Source: Nitrosomonas communis (lineage in GTDB: Bacteria; Pseudomonadota; Gammaproteobacteria; Burkholderiales; Nitrosomonadaceae). From it: 64,000 nucleotides of DNA. The notes beneath the pieces were generated by a model. It saw nothing but the letters and a program-made list of their open reading frames with translations, ran no database searches and had not been told where the DNA came from. The stretch covers positions 19,069-83,068 of the forward strand of contig NZ_FOUB01000010.1 of NCBI RefSeq assembly GCF_900114745.1, given 5' to 3'. Positions 20,409 to 28,349 of the stretch are shown here, one piece after another. Each line of letters starts with the position of its first letter. Within the stretch, counting starts at the first letter, position 1. The translations under genes were made by a program, and so were the position numbers.

Positions 20409-21575
20409 ATGCTAATAAATCTCTCAGCCAAACTGAGGGAGCGGGAAAAAGCGGGGTTGTACCGTCGCCGATTGATGCTCGAAGGCCCTCAGACGATTCA
20501 TGCTACGATTGAGGGAAAGCATTATCTTACTTTCTGTAGCAATGATTATCTAGGCCTCGCCAACCACCCCGACTTGATCGGAGCGGCCTGTGCGGGAGCC
20601 CAACATTATGGCGTGGGATCAGGTGCATCCCATTTGATCTGCGGCCATTCTTTGGCCCATCACACGCTAGAGGAAGCGTTGGCCCATTTTGTGGGGTTAC
20701 CCCAGGCATTATTGTTCTCTACCGGCTATATGGCGAATATGGCGGTGATCACGTCGTTGGTCGGTCGTGGTGATACGATTTTCGCCGACAAGCTCAATCA
20801 TGCTTCACTCAATGACGCAGCGCTGCTTTCCAAGGCAACCTTTAAACGTTATCCCCATCTTGACTTAACCAAACTGGAAAGATACCTGGCTGAATCGGAA
20901 GCAAGCGGTAAGCTCGTCGTAACCGATGCCGTGTTCAGCATGGATGGTGACATTGCTCCTGTCGTTGAACTATTGGCGCTATGTGAGCAGTATGGCGCCT
21001 GGTTGTTACTGGATGATGCACACGGTTTCGGCGTGCTTGGCAAAAACGGTAATGGTGTCGCGCATGCGTTTGATGGATTTAATCTGCGTTCCCCAAACTT
21101 GGTTTACATGGCCACGCTCGGTAAAGCAGCGGGTGTTTCCGGTGCTTTTGTCGCTGCTCAATCCGACATAATAGAAACGCTTATCCAATTCGCGCGCCCT
21201 TATGGTTATACCACTGCTACGCCTGCATTATTGGCCCATGTCCTCATGACCAGTTTGTCATTGATCAAACAAGAAGCATGGCGACGCGAAAAATTAATCA
21301 AGCTTATAACACAATTGAAAACTAACCTACAATCATTGCGTTGGTTATTAATGCCTTCCATAACGCCCATTCAGCCATTGATGGTAGGACGCAATGACGA
21401 AGCCATGCATTTAAGTGAAGCATTACATGACAAAGGAATTCTCGTGCCTGCCATCCGCCCGCCTACTGTTCCGGAGGGAAAAGCTCGATTGCGGATTTCT
21501 TTATCAGCTGCACACCGCGAGGAAGATGTTGAGCAATTGAGTGAAACATTACATGATTTGGCAAAAATCATATAA
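20409..21575 (+). CDS. bioF: 8-amino-7-oxononanoate synthase
   Basis: BioF condenses pimeloyl-ACP/CoA with alanine, a pyridoxal-phosphate reaction. The protein has 388 residues. CSNDYLGLANHP, GSGASHLICGH, DDAHGFGVLG and the cofactor Lys in ATLGKAAGVSG are visible. The start follows bioB by 12 bases. Confidence 0.96.
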   Translation: MLINLSAKLREREKAGLYRRRLMLEGPQTIHATIEGKHYLTFCSNDYLGLANHPDLIGAACAGAQHYGVGSGASHLICGHSLAHHTLEEALAHFVGLPQALLFSTGYMANMAVITSLVGRGDTIFADKLNHASLNDAALLSKATFKRYPHLDLTKLERYLAESEASGKLVVTDAVFSMDGDIAPVVELLALCEQYGAWLLLDDAHGFGVLGKNGNGVAHAFDGFNLRSPNLVYMATLGKAAGVSGAFVAAQSDIIETLIQFARPYGYTTATPALLAHVLMTSLSLIKQEAWRREKLIKLITQLKTNLQSLRWLLMPSITPIQPLMVGRNDEAMHLSEALHDKGILVPAIRPPTVPEGKARLRISLSAAHREEDVEQLSETLHDLAKII

Positions 21576-21620
21576 TCGAAAGCAGGCAAAAACACTTAAC
21601 ATGAAAAATAGTTGTGTAGT

Positions 21621-22379
21621 ATGAAGCGGTTATATGTAGAAATTGTAGGAAAGGGACCCGATCTCGTGATGTTGCATGGCTGGGCTATGCATAGTGGTAT
21701 CTGGGGCAGTATCCGCGATCAGCTGGCGCGGCATTTCCGGCTGCATTTGGTGGATCTGCCTGGTCATGGCCAGAGTCCAATGTGGGAATCGTATTCACTC
21801 GAAGCCATCGTAAACAGTGTTGCGGAGATTTTGCCCGCGGAAAGCATCGTTTGTGGTTGGTCACTCGGTGGGCAAGTAGCCCTCAAGCTGGCTTTATCTG
21901 TACCCACGCAAGTGAGTCAGCTTGTTTTGGTCGCGACCACTCCTTGTTTCGTCAAACGGGAGGATTGGCAGTGGGGAATGGATCAATCTACGCTGCTGCT
22001 TTTTATGGAAAATCTGGAGCATCATTATACCCAGACGCTCAACCGTTTTTTTACCCTGCAGGTAAATGGTGGATGTGATATGACACATGTATTAGCGCAA
22101 ATACGTGACCATTTTTTCCAATATAAGCAACCCGATGGTCACGCGCTCAGGGCAGGTTTACAAATCCTGCTGACCACCGATTTACGTGGAAAATTAGCGG
22201 ATATTTCTCAACCTGCCTTACTGTTGCATGGAGAAAATGATGTGATCACACATGTGGATGCAGCCAAATGGATGCATCAGCAATTGCCTCACGCAAAATT
22301 AGTCGGCTTTCCACACTGTGGTCATGCCCCGTTTTTATCGCATCCGAATCAATTTATAACCAGCCTGTATGATTTATGA
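21621..22379 (+). CDS. bioH: Pimeloyl-[acyl-carrier protein] methyl ester esterase
   Basis: BioH removes the methyl group from pimeloyl-ACP methyl ester at the end of pimelate-moiety synthesis. It is an alpha/beta hydrolase of 252 residues from ATG 21621. HGWAMHSGIWG is the oxyanion-hole region, the nucleophile Ser is in GWSLGGQ, the acid is in GENDVITH and the His is in HCGHAPF. A 7-codon ORF (ATG 21601) ends in a TGA that overlaps the bioH ATG; it has no clear Shine-Dalgarno sequence. Its 3' end overlaps bioC by 11 bases. Confidence 0.93.
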   Translation: MKRLYVEIVGKGPDLVMLHGWAMHSGIWGSIRDQLARHFRLHLVDLPGHGQSPMWESYSLEAIVNSVAEILPAESIVCGWSLGGQVALKLALSVPTQVSQLVLVATTPCFVKREDWQWGMDQSTLLLFMENLEHHYTQTLNRFFTLQVNGGCDMTHVLAQIRDHFFQYKQPDGHALRAGLQILLTTDLRGKLADISQPALLLHGENDVITHVDAAKWMHQQLPHAKLVGFPHCGHAPFLSHPNQFITSLYDL

Positions 22380-23250
22380 TCACATTTTAGATAAGCGTCA
22401 GTTGCGCCAAGCATTTGAACGAGCTGCAACCAGCTATGATCAAGCGGCCGTTCTGCAGCGGGAAGTGGGGGAGCGCATGCTCTCACGTCTTGATTACATC
22501 AAATATACGCCTGATTGGATACTGGATATGGGCAGCGGTACCGGCTATGGCAGCCGTAAGCTTATCGAGCGCTATCCGCATAGCAAATTGGTGGCATTGG
22601 ATATCGCACTCGCGATGCATTTCCAAGCGCGTCAACCTGTTCCGCGATGGCAGCAATGGTTACCGTTGGGTAAACGCTCTATTACTCATTATGTGGGTGC
22701 GGATATCGAACAGCTTCCACTGCGGGATGGTTGCGTGGATATGATTTGGTCGAATCTAACCATTCAGTGGTGTAATGATCTCAAGCAGACCTTTGCGGAA
22801 ACACATCGTGTTCTGAAAAAAGGAGGACTGCTGATGTTTAGCACCTTTGGTCCGGATACCTTGAAAGAATTAAAGCAGGCCTTTAAAGCAGTGGACAGTT
22901 ACAACCATATCAATCGCTTCATGGATATGCACGATATCGGCGATCTGCTGGTTTATAGCGGCTTTGCCACACCTGTCATAGATATGGAATACATTACGCT
23001 CACTTACCATGAGGTGATGGATATCATGCGTGATCTTAAAACAATTGGTGCGCATAATGTGACACATGGCAGACAGCGTGGCTTGACAGGGAAAGGAAGA
23101 TGGCAACAAGTGGTGAAGCATTACGAATCATTCCGTCAGGCAGGGAGGCTGCCGGCGACTTTCGAAGTGGTCTATGGTCATGCCTGGAAACCAGAGCCAC
23201 GACAAGCTGCTCTCAAACCCGAAACCAGACGTAAGCTCGGTCTGGGATAA
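22369..23250 (+). CDS. bioC: Malonyl-[acyl-carrier protein] O-methyltransferase
   Basis: BioC methylates malonyl-ACP so that it can enter fatty-acid elongation and give the pimeloyl moiety. The protein has 293 residues. The N-terminus RQAFERAATSYDQAAVLQREV is typical. The S-adenosylmethionine motif is ILDMGSGTGYGS, and LKKGGLLMFSTFGPDTLKEL follows. It overlaps bioH by 11 bases, which points to coupled translation. It is followed by repeat copy 4, which separates it from bioD. Confidence 0.95.
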   Translation: MIYDHILDKRQLRQAFERAATSYDQAAVLQREVGERMLSRLDYIKYTPDWILDMGSGTGYGSRKLIERYPHSKLVALDIALAMHFQARQPVPRWQQWLPLGKRSITHYVGADIEQLPLRDGCVDMIWSNLTIQWCNDLKQTFAETHRVLKKGGLLMFSTFGPDTLKELKQAFKAVDSYNHINRFMDMHDIGDLLVYSGFATPVIDMEYITLTYHEVMDIMRDLKTIGAHNVTHGRQRGLTGKGRWQQVVKHYESFRQAGRLPATFEVVYGHAWKPEPRQAALKPETRRKLGLG

Positions 23251-23256
23251 ATGGTT

Positions 23257-23359
23257 ATTCCATTTCCAAATCAAAACTGATTTTGTCGGCTTCACCTTGC
23301 CGTATTATTTATACTATCTGCGGCTCGCCTTCGCGTCATTTTTGATTTGGAAATGGAAT
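23257..23359 (-). repeat. Dispersed ~103-bp inverted-terminal repeat element, copy 4 (before bioD)
   Basis: It starts six bases after the bioC stop and ends eight bases before the bioD ATG. The left end is ATTCCATTTCCAAATCAAAA and the right end is TTTGATTTGGAAATGGAAT. The right end provides the only purine-rich stretch (GGAAATGGAA) upstream of bioD and so probably serves as its ribosome binding site. It has the same orientation as copy 5. Confidence 0.94.
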
Positions 23360-23367
23360 TAAACACT

Positions 23368-24033
23368 ATGCCAGCAGGCTACTTTGTGACCGGTACGGAT
23401 ACGGCTGTAGGTAAAACTCTCGCAAGTTGCGCGTTGCTACATGCGTTTGCCATGGCAGGTAAATCGGTGATTGGTATGAAGCCAATCGCAGCAGGTTGCG
23501 AAAAGGGTAAATGGATGGATGTGGAACGTCTTGTTGAAGCCAGCAACGTATCAGCAGCACGTGAATTGATTAATCCTTATGCGTTAGTGCAGCCGATTGC
23601 ACCTCATATCGCGGCTAAGCAAACGGGTATCGTGATGGATATCGCAACTGTTCAACGGGCTTTTAAATTGTTACAGGAAATGGCGGAAATGGTCATTGTC
23701 GAAGGGGTCGGGGGATTTCTGGTGCCGCTTGATGACCGATACGATGGCAGCGATTTGGCGCGCGCATTGAAATTACCCGTGGTATTGACAGTAGGATTGC
23801 GGTTGGGCTGTCTCAACCATGCTTTATTAACTGCCCGGGCTATTCATTCAAGTGGGTTAACCCTGGCAGGCTGGGTAGCTAATCAGATTGATCCTCATAT
23901 GGAAAGCCAAGCAGAAAACATTCGTACCTTGCAACACCGCCTGGATTGTCCTCTGCTTGGCGTTTTGCCATTTAGCGAAAAAATAGAGGCAAGGGATTAT
24001 GCTGGGTTGCTCGATATCTGGCAGCTTATCTAA
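23368..24033 (+). CDS. bioD: Dethiobiotin synthetase
   Basis: BioD closes the ureido ring of dethiobiotin with ATP and CO2. The protein has 221 residues from ATG 23368, which gives MPAGYFVTGTDTAVGKT and aligns with E. coli BioD. The frame stays open for seven codons upstream (TTG 23347), but these lie in the repeat. The P-loop is GTDTAVGKT, and VEGVGGFLVPL is the second nucleotide/substrate segment. It is the last biotin gene. Copies 4 and 5 of the dispersed repeat flank it in the same orientation, the second starting at the last base of its stop codon. Confidence 0.95.
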   Translation: MPAGYFVTGTDTAVGKTLASCALLHAFAMAGKSVIGMKPIAAGCEKGKWMDVERLVEASNVSAARELINPYALVQPIAPHIAAKQTGIVMDIATVQRAFKLLQEMAEMVIVEGVGGFLVPLDDRYDGSDLARALKLPVVLTVGLRLGCLNHALLTARAIHSSGLTLAGWVANQIDPHMESQAENIRTLQHRLDCPLLGVLPFSEKIEARDYAGLLDIWQLI

Positions 24034-24135
24034 TTCCATTGCTAAATCAAAACTGGCTTTGTCGGCTTCACCTTGCCGTATTATTTATACTGTTTGCGGC
24101 TTGCCTTCGCGTCATTTTTGATTTAGAAATGGAAT
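24033..24135 (-). repeat. Dispersed ~103-bp inverted-terminal repeat element, copy 5 (after bioD)
   Basis: It begins with the last A of the bioD stop codon (ATTCCATTGCTAAATCAAAA) and ends TTTGATTTAGAAATGGAAT at 24135. It is followed by a truncated fragment of the same end (see 24150-24175). Together with copy 4 it makes direct repeats about 776 bases apart. Confidence 0.93.
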
Positions 24136-24149
24136 GAGACCCCCCTCGT

Positions 24150-24175
24150 ATCATGTTTGATTGGGAAAATGGAAT
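24150..24175 (-). repeat. Truncated terminal fragment of the dispersed repeat
   Basis: About 25 bases (tcatgtttgattgggaaaa then tggaat) match the right end of the dispersed element with a few changes, directly after copy 5 and in the same orientation. It may be the remnant of an earlier insertion or of a deletion between copies. Confidence 0.6.
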
Positions 24176-24194
24176 GATGGAGCAGCTAGCAGGT

Positions 24195-25157
24195 CTATTT
24201 GAGCGGCTTAAGAATGGTTTTGAATTTAACTGTTGCTTGCACCAGCGCCGCGCGAATACCGGGCTCCCACGCAGAATGACCCGCATCCTCGATAATGACA
24301 TATTCGGCTTGAGGCCAGGCATGGTATAAGTCATCTGCGCTGACGATCGGGCAAACGGCATCATAACGTCCCTGCACGATGGTGGCAGGAATGCCTTGGA
24401 GTTTTTTGACATTATCCAGCAACACATTTTGCGGCAAGAAGATATCATGACTGAAATAATGGGCTTCCATGCGTGCAAGCCCGAGCGCAACCGTATCGCT
24501 TGTAAAATAATTGACGGTTTCCGGGCTGGGCAGCAAAGTGGAGCATCTGCCTTCATAGCAACCCCATGCACGGGCGGCAGGCATATGGATGGCAGGATCC
24601 GGGTCCATCAAGCGTTGATAATAAGCTGCGAGGATATCTTTTCGTTCATGCGGGGAGAGTGGTGCGACAAAATCCCGCCAGGCTTCTGGAAAGAAATGGC
24701 GCAGCCCATAAAGAAACCAGTCGATTTCGCTTTTGCGGCAAAGAAAAATGCCCCGCAGAATGAATCCCAGGCAACGTGAGGGGTGGGCTTCTCCGTATGC
24801 GAGTGCCAATGTGCTGCCCCAGGAGCCTCCGAATACGAGCCACTGTTCGATACTCAGATATTGTCGCAAGGTTTCGATGTCCTCGATAAGATGAGGCGTG
24901 GTATTGTCTCGAATTTCACCTAGGGGTGTGGAGCGTCCCGCTCCACGCTGATCATAAATGATGATGCGGTAGTGAGCAGGATCAAAGAAACGACGATGAT
25001 TGGGTGCTGATCCAGCACCTGGCCCACCATGTAGAAACAAGACGGGTAAACCCTTAGGATTACCTGATTGTTCCCAATATAGGGTGTGCTGCGCATCGAC
25101 CGGCAACATTCCTTGCTGATAAGGCTCGATTTCCGGGTAAAGCTCGGTATGTGACAT
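24195..25157 (-). CDS. pip: Proline iminopeptidase (alpha/beta hydrolase)
   Basis: This is a cytoplasmic aminopeptidase that removes N-terminal proline. The protein has 320 residues, the usual length. The oxyanion motif HGGPGAGS, DQRGAGRSTP, the nucleophile in GGSWGSTLAL, the acid in QGRYDAVCP and the His in EDAGHSAWEPG are all present. It is convergent with bioD and stands alone. The start ATG is at 25157-25155, preceded by GAGGATAAC on the minus strand. Confidence 0.93.
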   Translation of the reverse strand: MSHTELYPEIEPYQQGMLPVDAQHTLYWEQSGNPKGLPVLFLHGGPGAGSAPNHRRFFDPAHYRIIIYDQRGAGRSTPLGEIRDNTTPHLIEDIETLRQYLSIEQWLVFGGSWGSTLALAYGEAHPSRCLGFILRGIFLCRKSEIDWFLYGLRHFFPEAWRDFVAPLSPHERKDILAAYYQRLMDPDPAIHMPAARAWGCYEGRCSTLLPSPETVNYFTSDTVALGLARMEAHYFSHDIFLPQNVLLDNVKKLQGIPATIVQGRYDAVCPIVSADDLYHAWPQAEYVIIEDAGHSAWEPGIRAALVQATVKFKTILKPLK

Positions 25158-25284
25158 GTTATCCTCTATGATTGATGGTATAAATCTGCCAGTTTACTGA
25201 TTGTGGAGATATTGGAAAAGCAAAAGAAATTGTTGAGAGTTGCGCCATTTGCACATTTGCTCATTTGTTTGAGATCGTGCCCTG

Positions 25285-25387
25285 ATTCCATTTTCCAATT
25301 AAAAATAACGCGAAGGCGAGCCGCAGACAGTATAAATCATATGGTAAGGTGAAGCTGACAAAGTCAGTTTTGATTTAGAAATGGAAT
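25285..25387 (+). repeat. Dispersed ~103-bp inverted-terminal repeat element, copy 6
   Basis: It lies in the divergent gap between pip and the patatin-like gene. It starts ATTCCATTTTCCAATTAAAA and ends TTTTGATTTAGAAATGGAAT. The central block is intact, with a few base changes (ataaatcatatggtaagg). Confidence 0.92.
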
Positions 25388-25693
25388 GATAAGGTAGGAT
25401 AACGATTGAAACTGTATACCTGGCTAAAGGAAACGATTATGATGCATATTTCATAGTAGAGCATGAGAGTTCAATGTGACAGGCAGAAATAGCAACGCTA
25501 ATGAGTGAACGGCACAATCTTTTGAACATTTAAAATAAGCGGGTCACGGCACCACTTATTGCCAACATGATTATGAGATGCTGTGAAAATATTTATCGTG
25601 AGATCAGTATGCTATGTATGATCAATCAGCGTAAGTAATTTATCTGAAGAAGCTTTGTGTTACTTGAAAAGCTGAGAAAGAAATTAATAGCCA
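25388..25693. other. Intergenic stretch before the patatin-like gene
   Basis: About 306 bases with frequent stops in the frames I read. I see no convincing coding, RNA or repeat signal. It probably holds the promoter of the downstream gene. Confidence 0.4.
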
Positions 25694-26857
25694 GTGAGTG
25701 AGCCGAATAATACTTCCGCACAATCATCTAAATTAGGCTTGTTTTTGACAGGTGGAGGCGCGCGCGCTGCTTATCAAGTAGGTGTGCTGCGTGCAATTGC
25801 TGAATTGTTGCCTTCTCCTGCGCATAGCCCTTTTCCTGTTATTTGTGGAACCTCAGCCGGTGCCATTAATGCAGCAGGTTTGGCCATGTCGGCCACCCAT
25901 TTTGCGACAGGTGTGCGGCAACTGGAGGCAGTGTGGGGAAATTTGCACGTTGACCAGGTGCACCGGGCAGATCTTCTGGGTGTGGTCCGCAACACGGCCC
26001 ATTGTGTGGGTTCATTGCTGTCGAGCGAGGTGAAGAAAGAAACGCCTTTTGCACTACTGGATAATGCTCCCCTGAGAACGCTGCTTGGCTGCCGTTTGCC
26101 GTTTCGTGGTATCCAGAGAAGTATCCACCTTGGCGCATTGCATGCACTGGGGGTAACCGTTTGGGGTTATACTTCAGGACAATCGGTAACGTTTTATCAA
26201 GGCCATGAAAGTATTCAGCCCTGGAGTCGGGTGATGCGTGTCGGTGTGGCATCACGTATCGGTATCCAGCATTTGCTTGCTTCTTCGGCTATTCCTCTCA
26301 TTTTTCCGGCCATCCGGCTAAATCGCGAGTACTTTGGCGATGGTTCTATGCGACAACTGGCGCCGCTCAGTCCAGCGTTACATTTGGGAGCAGATCGAAT
26401 CCTGGTGATCAGTGTGAACAAAAAAAGAGAAATTCCCCTTGAGCGTATTAAAGTCACGAGCTATCCACCCGTAGCCCAAATCGCGGGTCATATGATGAGT
26501 AGTATTTTTTTTGATAGCCTGGAAGTTGATCTGGAGCGTCTGGAACGCATTAATGGCACTTTAGCGCTCATTCCGCCTGAGACAAAAAAAGAGGGAAGCA
26601 TTTTGCTGCGACCCATAAAATCGATGGTGATATCACCTAGCGAAAGAATCAGTGAAATCGCGTGGCAGCATGCTTACTCATTACCACGCACTATGCGCTA
26701 TTTATATCGTGCCGTGGGAGCAATGAGTCCGAGCGGCTCAAGATTGTTGAGCTATGTTTTATTTGAAGCTTCTTATTGTCGTGCCTTAATTGATCTTGGC
26801 TATCGGGACACGATGCAACAGCAAGATGAAATTCTTAAATTTATTACCATGTCTTGA
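25694..26857 (+). CDS. Patatin-like phospholipase family protein
   Basis: This is a predicted serine acyl-hydrolase with the patatin Ser-Asp dyad. The protein has 387 residues. The oxyanion loop is LTGGGARAAYQVG (about 17-29), the nucleophile Ser is in CGTSAGAINA (about 53), and the Asp is in YFGDGSMRQLAPLSPA. The start is a GTG at 25694. There is no signal peptide, so it is probably cytoplasmic or peripheral to the membrane. The natural substrate cannot be told from the sequence. A TerC-family gene follows 12 bases later, so the two are likely co-transcribed. Confidence 0.88.
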   Translation: MSEPNNTSAQSSKLGLFLTGGGARAAYQVGVLRAIAELLPSPAHSPFPVICGTSAGAINAAGLAMSATHFATGVRQLEAVWGNLHVDQVHRADLLGVVRNTAHCVGSLLSSEVKKETPFALLDNAPLRTLLGCRLPFRGIQRSIHLGALHALGVTVWGYTSGQSVTFYQGHESIQPWSRVMRVGVASRIGIQHLLASSAIPLIFPAIRLNREYFGDGSMRQLAPLSPALHLGADRILVISVNKKREIPLERIKVTSYPPVAQIAGHMMSSIFFDSLEVDLERLERINGTLALIPPETKKEGSILLRPIKSMVISPSERISEIAWQHAYSLPRTMRYLYRAVGAMSPSGSRLLSYVLFEASYCRALIDLGYRDTMQQQDEILKFITMS

Positions 26858-26869
26858 GAGAAATTAAAT

Positions 26870-27592
26870 ATGGATTTTTCTGATCCCCAGTTCTGGTTTG
26901 CGGCATTACAAATTATTGCGATTGACATCGTACTTGGAGGAGATAATGCAGTCATTATTGCTCTTGCTTGCCGGCGATTGCCTGAGAAGCAACGTAATCA
27001 AGGAATTTTCTGGGGAGTTTTTGGTGCAATAACAATACGTATCATATTAGTTTTCTTTGCGCTTAATTTATTAACACTTCCCTTCCTGAAGCTCATAGGC
27101 GCGCTGCTGCTGCTTTGGATCGGGATCAAATTACTACAGCCAGAATCGACTGGTGATGGGCATGAAATTGATGCCAGCACTACTCTGATGGGCGCCATTA
27201 AAACGATTATCATTGCTGACACGGTCATGAGCCTGGATAATGTGATAGGAATTGCTGGTGCTGCTCGAGGCGATCTTACTCTGGTTATTTTTGGCCTGTT
27301 CGTGAGTGTTCCGATCATTGTCTGGGGGAGTAAGCTGGTCATGAAGCTGATGAATCGCTTTCCCCTTACCATTTTTGTTGGGGCTGGATTGCTTGGCTGG
27401 ATTGCGGGAGACATGGCTATCACCGATTCAGTGACCAGAGAATGGGTCAATGTGCATGCTGCTTTTCTACATTGGCTCATGCCAATTGGCACTGCATTAG
27501 TCGTGATCATTATTGGCAAGTGGCTGGCAGCGAGAACGCAGAAAAATATAGCAGTGGTTGATCTCACGAATGACACGAATAAACCCATGTAA
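26870..27592 (+). CDS. TerC/YjbE family integral membrane protein
   Basis: TerC-family membrane proteins are linked to metal homeostasis (in some bacteria manganese export) and to tellurite resistance. The protein has 240 residues with about seven hydrophobic helices. The family motif IDIVLGGDNAVIIALAC is in helix 1, and ADTVMSLDNVIGIAGAA is its symmetric counterpart in the second half. These acidic/Asn residues are the likely ion-binding site. It lies 12 bases after the patatin-like gene. The transported ion cannot be decided here. Confidence 0.9.
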   Translation: MDFSDPQFWFAALQIIAIDIVLGGDNAVIIALACRRLPEKQRNQGIFWGVFGAITIRIILVFFALNLLTLPFLKLIGALLLLWIGIKLLQPESTGDGHEIDASTTLMGAIKTIIIADTVMSLDNVIGIAGAARGDLTLVIFGLFVSVPIIVWGSKLVMKLMNRFPLTIFVGAGLLGWIAGDMAITDSVTREWVNVHAAFLHWLMPIGTALVVIIIGKWLAARTQKNIAVVDLTNDTNKPM

Positions 27593-27633
27593 CCATTAAA
27601 TAAGTAATAAAAAACAATTTAAGGGAGTGCATC

Positions 27634-28059
27634 ATGTTAAAAATACTACTGCCAGTGGATGGTTCTGAGGCTTGCCACAAGGCCATTGCGCATTTTATCC
27701 AGTTGCTCAACTGGTATAAGGAAGTACCAGAAATTCATCTACTCAATGTGCAGTTTCCATTGCATGGTGATATTTCGATGTTTATCAGCCAGGAAAATAT
27801 CAAGCAATATCACCAAGAAGAAGGATTGAAGGATTTAAAATCAGCATGTGATTTATTAGATCAGGCAGGTATTGCTTATCAGTACCATGTCATTGTAGGT
27901 GATGTAGCAAAAATGATCGTTCAATTTGCGACAGAAAAGCAATGTGATCAAATTGTCATTGGGCCACGTGGGCTCGGCACTGTCCAAGGTATGCTGTTGG
28001 GATCAGTCGCCAGTAAGCTGATACAGCTTTCACCGGTTCCGGTTCTTTTGGTCAAATAA
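27634..28059 (+). CDS. Universal stress protein (UspA family)
   Basis: A single-domain Usp of 141 residues. It starts with LLPVDGSEACHKAI, and near the C-terminus it has the ATP-binding pattern G-2x-G-9x-G-S in GPRGLGTVQGMLLGSVASKL, so it should bind ATP. A good Shine-Dalgarno sequence (AAGGGAG) precedes the ATG. It follows the TerC gene by 41 bases and may be in the same transcript. A 22-base palindrome (28173-28194, AGCCATCTGAATTCAGGTGG then CT) lies about 115 bases downstream. Confidence 0.93.
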   Translation: MLKILLPVDGSEACHKAIAHFIQLLNWYKEVPEIHLLNVQFPLHGDISMFISQENIKQYHQEEGLKDLKSACDLLDQAGIAYQYHVIVGDVAKMIVQFATEKQCDQIVIGPRGLGTVQGMLLGSVASKLIQLSPVPVLLVK

Positions 28060-28349
28060 CAAGAATCGGGTGTAATTCCTGCGCTATTAGCGAGAATACC
28101 TGCTAGGCAAATCATGTTAAATATCTGGACAAGAAAGGGTAATCACGTCTTGTCATTCAGAGTATAAGCGCTAGCCATCTGAATTCAGGTGGCTGATTTA
28201 AGATAAACATGCTTTGCGCGCATTTAATGGGCAAATTGGCTCAGCTTTTCCCGAATCCTATCATTTTGCGGGGATAGGTGAAGCTAGCCAGCTACTGAGC
28301 ATTGCTTTCAAGCAGCGGCAGAGGCAGCAATTATTGGCAAATTCCAGAT

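Noticed and set aside
24068..24571. Long minus-strand ORF across copy 5 and pip
   Set aside because: It is a shadow of the proline iminopeptidase gene in another frame, ending in the repeat.
26998..27588. 196-codon ORF opposite the TerC gene
   Set aside because: It is antisense to a clear membrane-protein gene and shows the Ser/Pro/Arg-rich composition usual for reverse translations.
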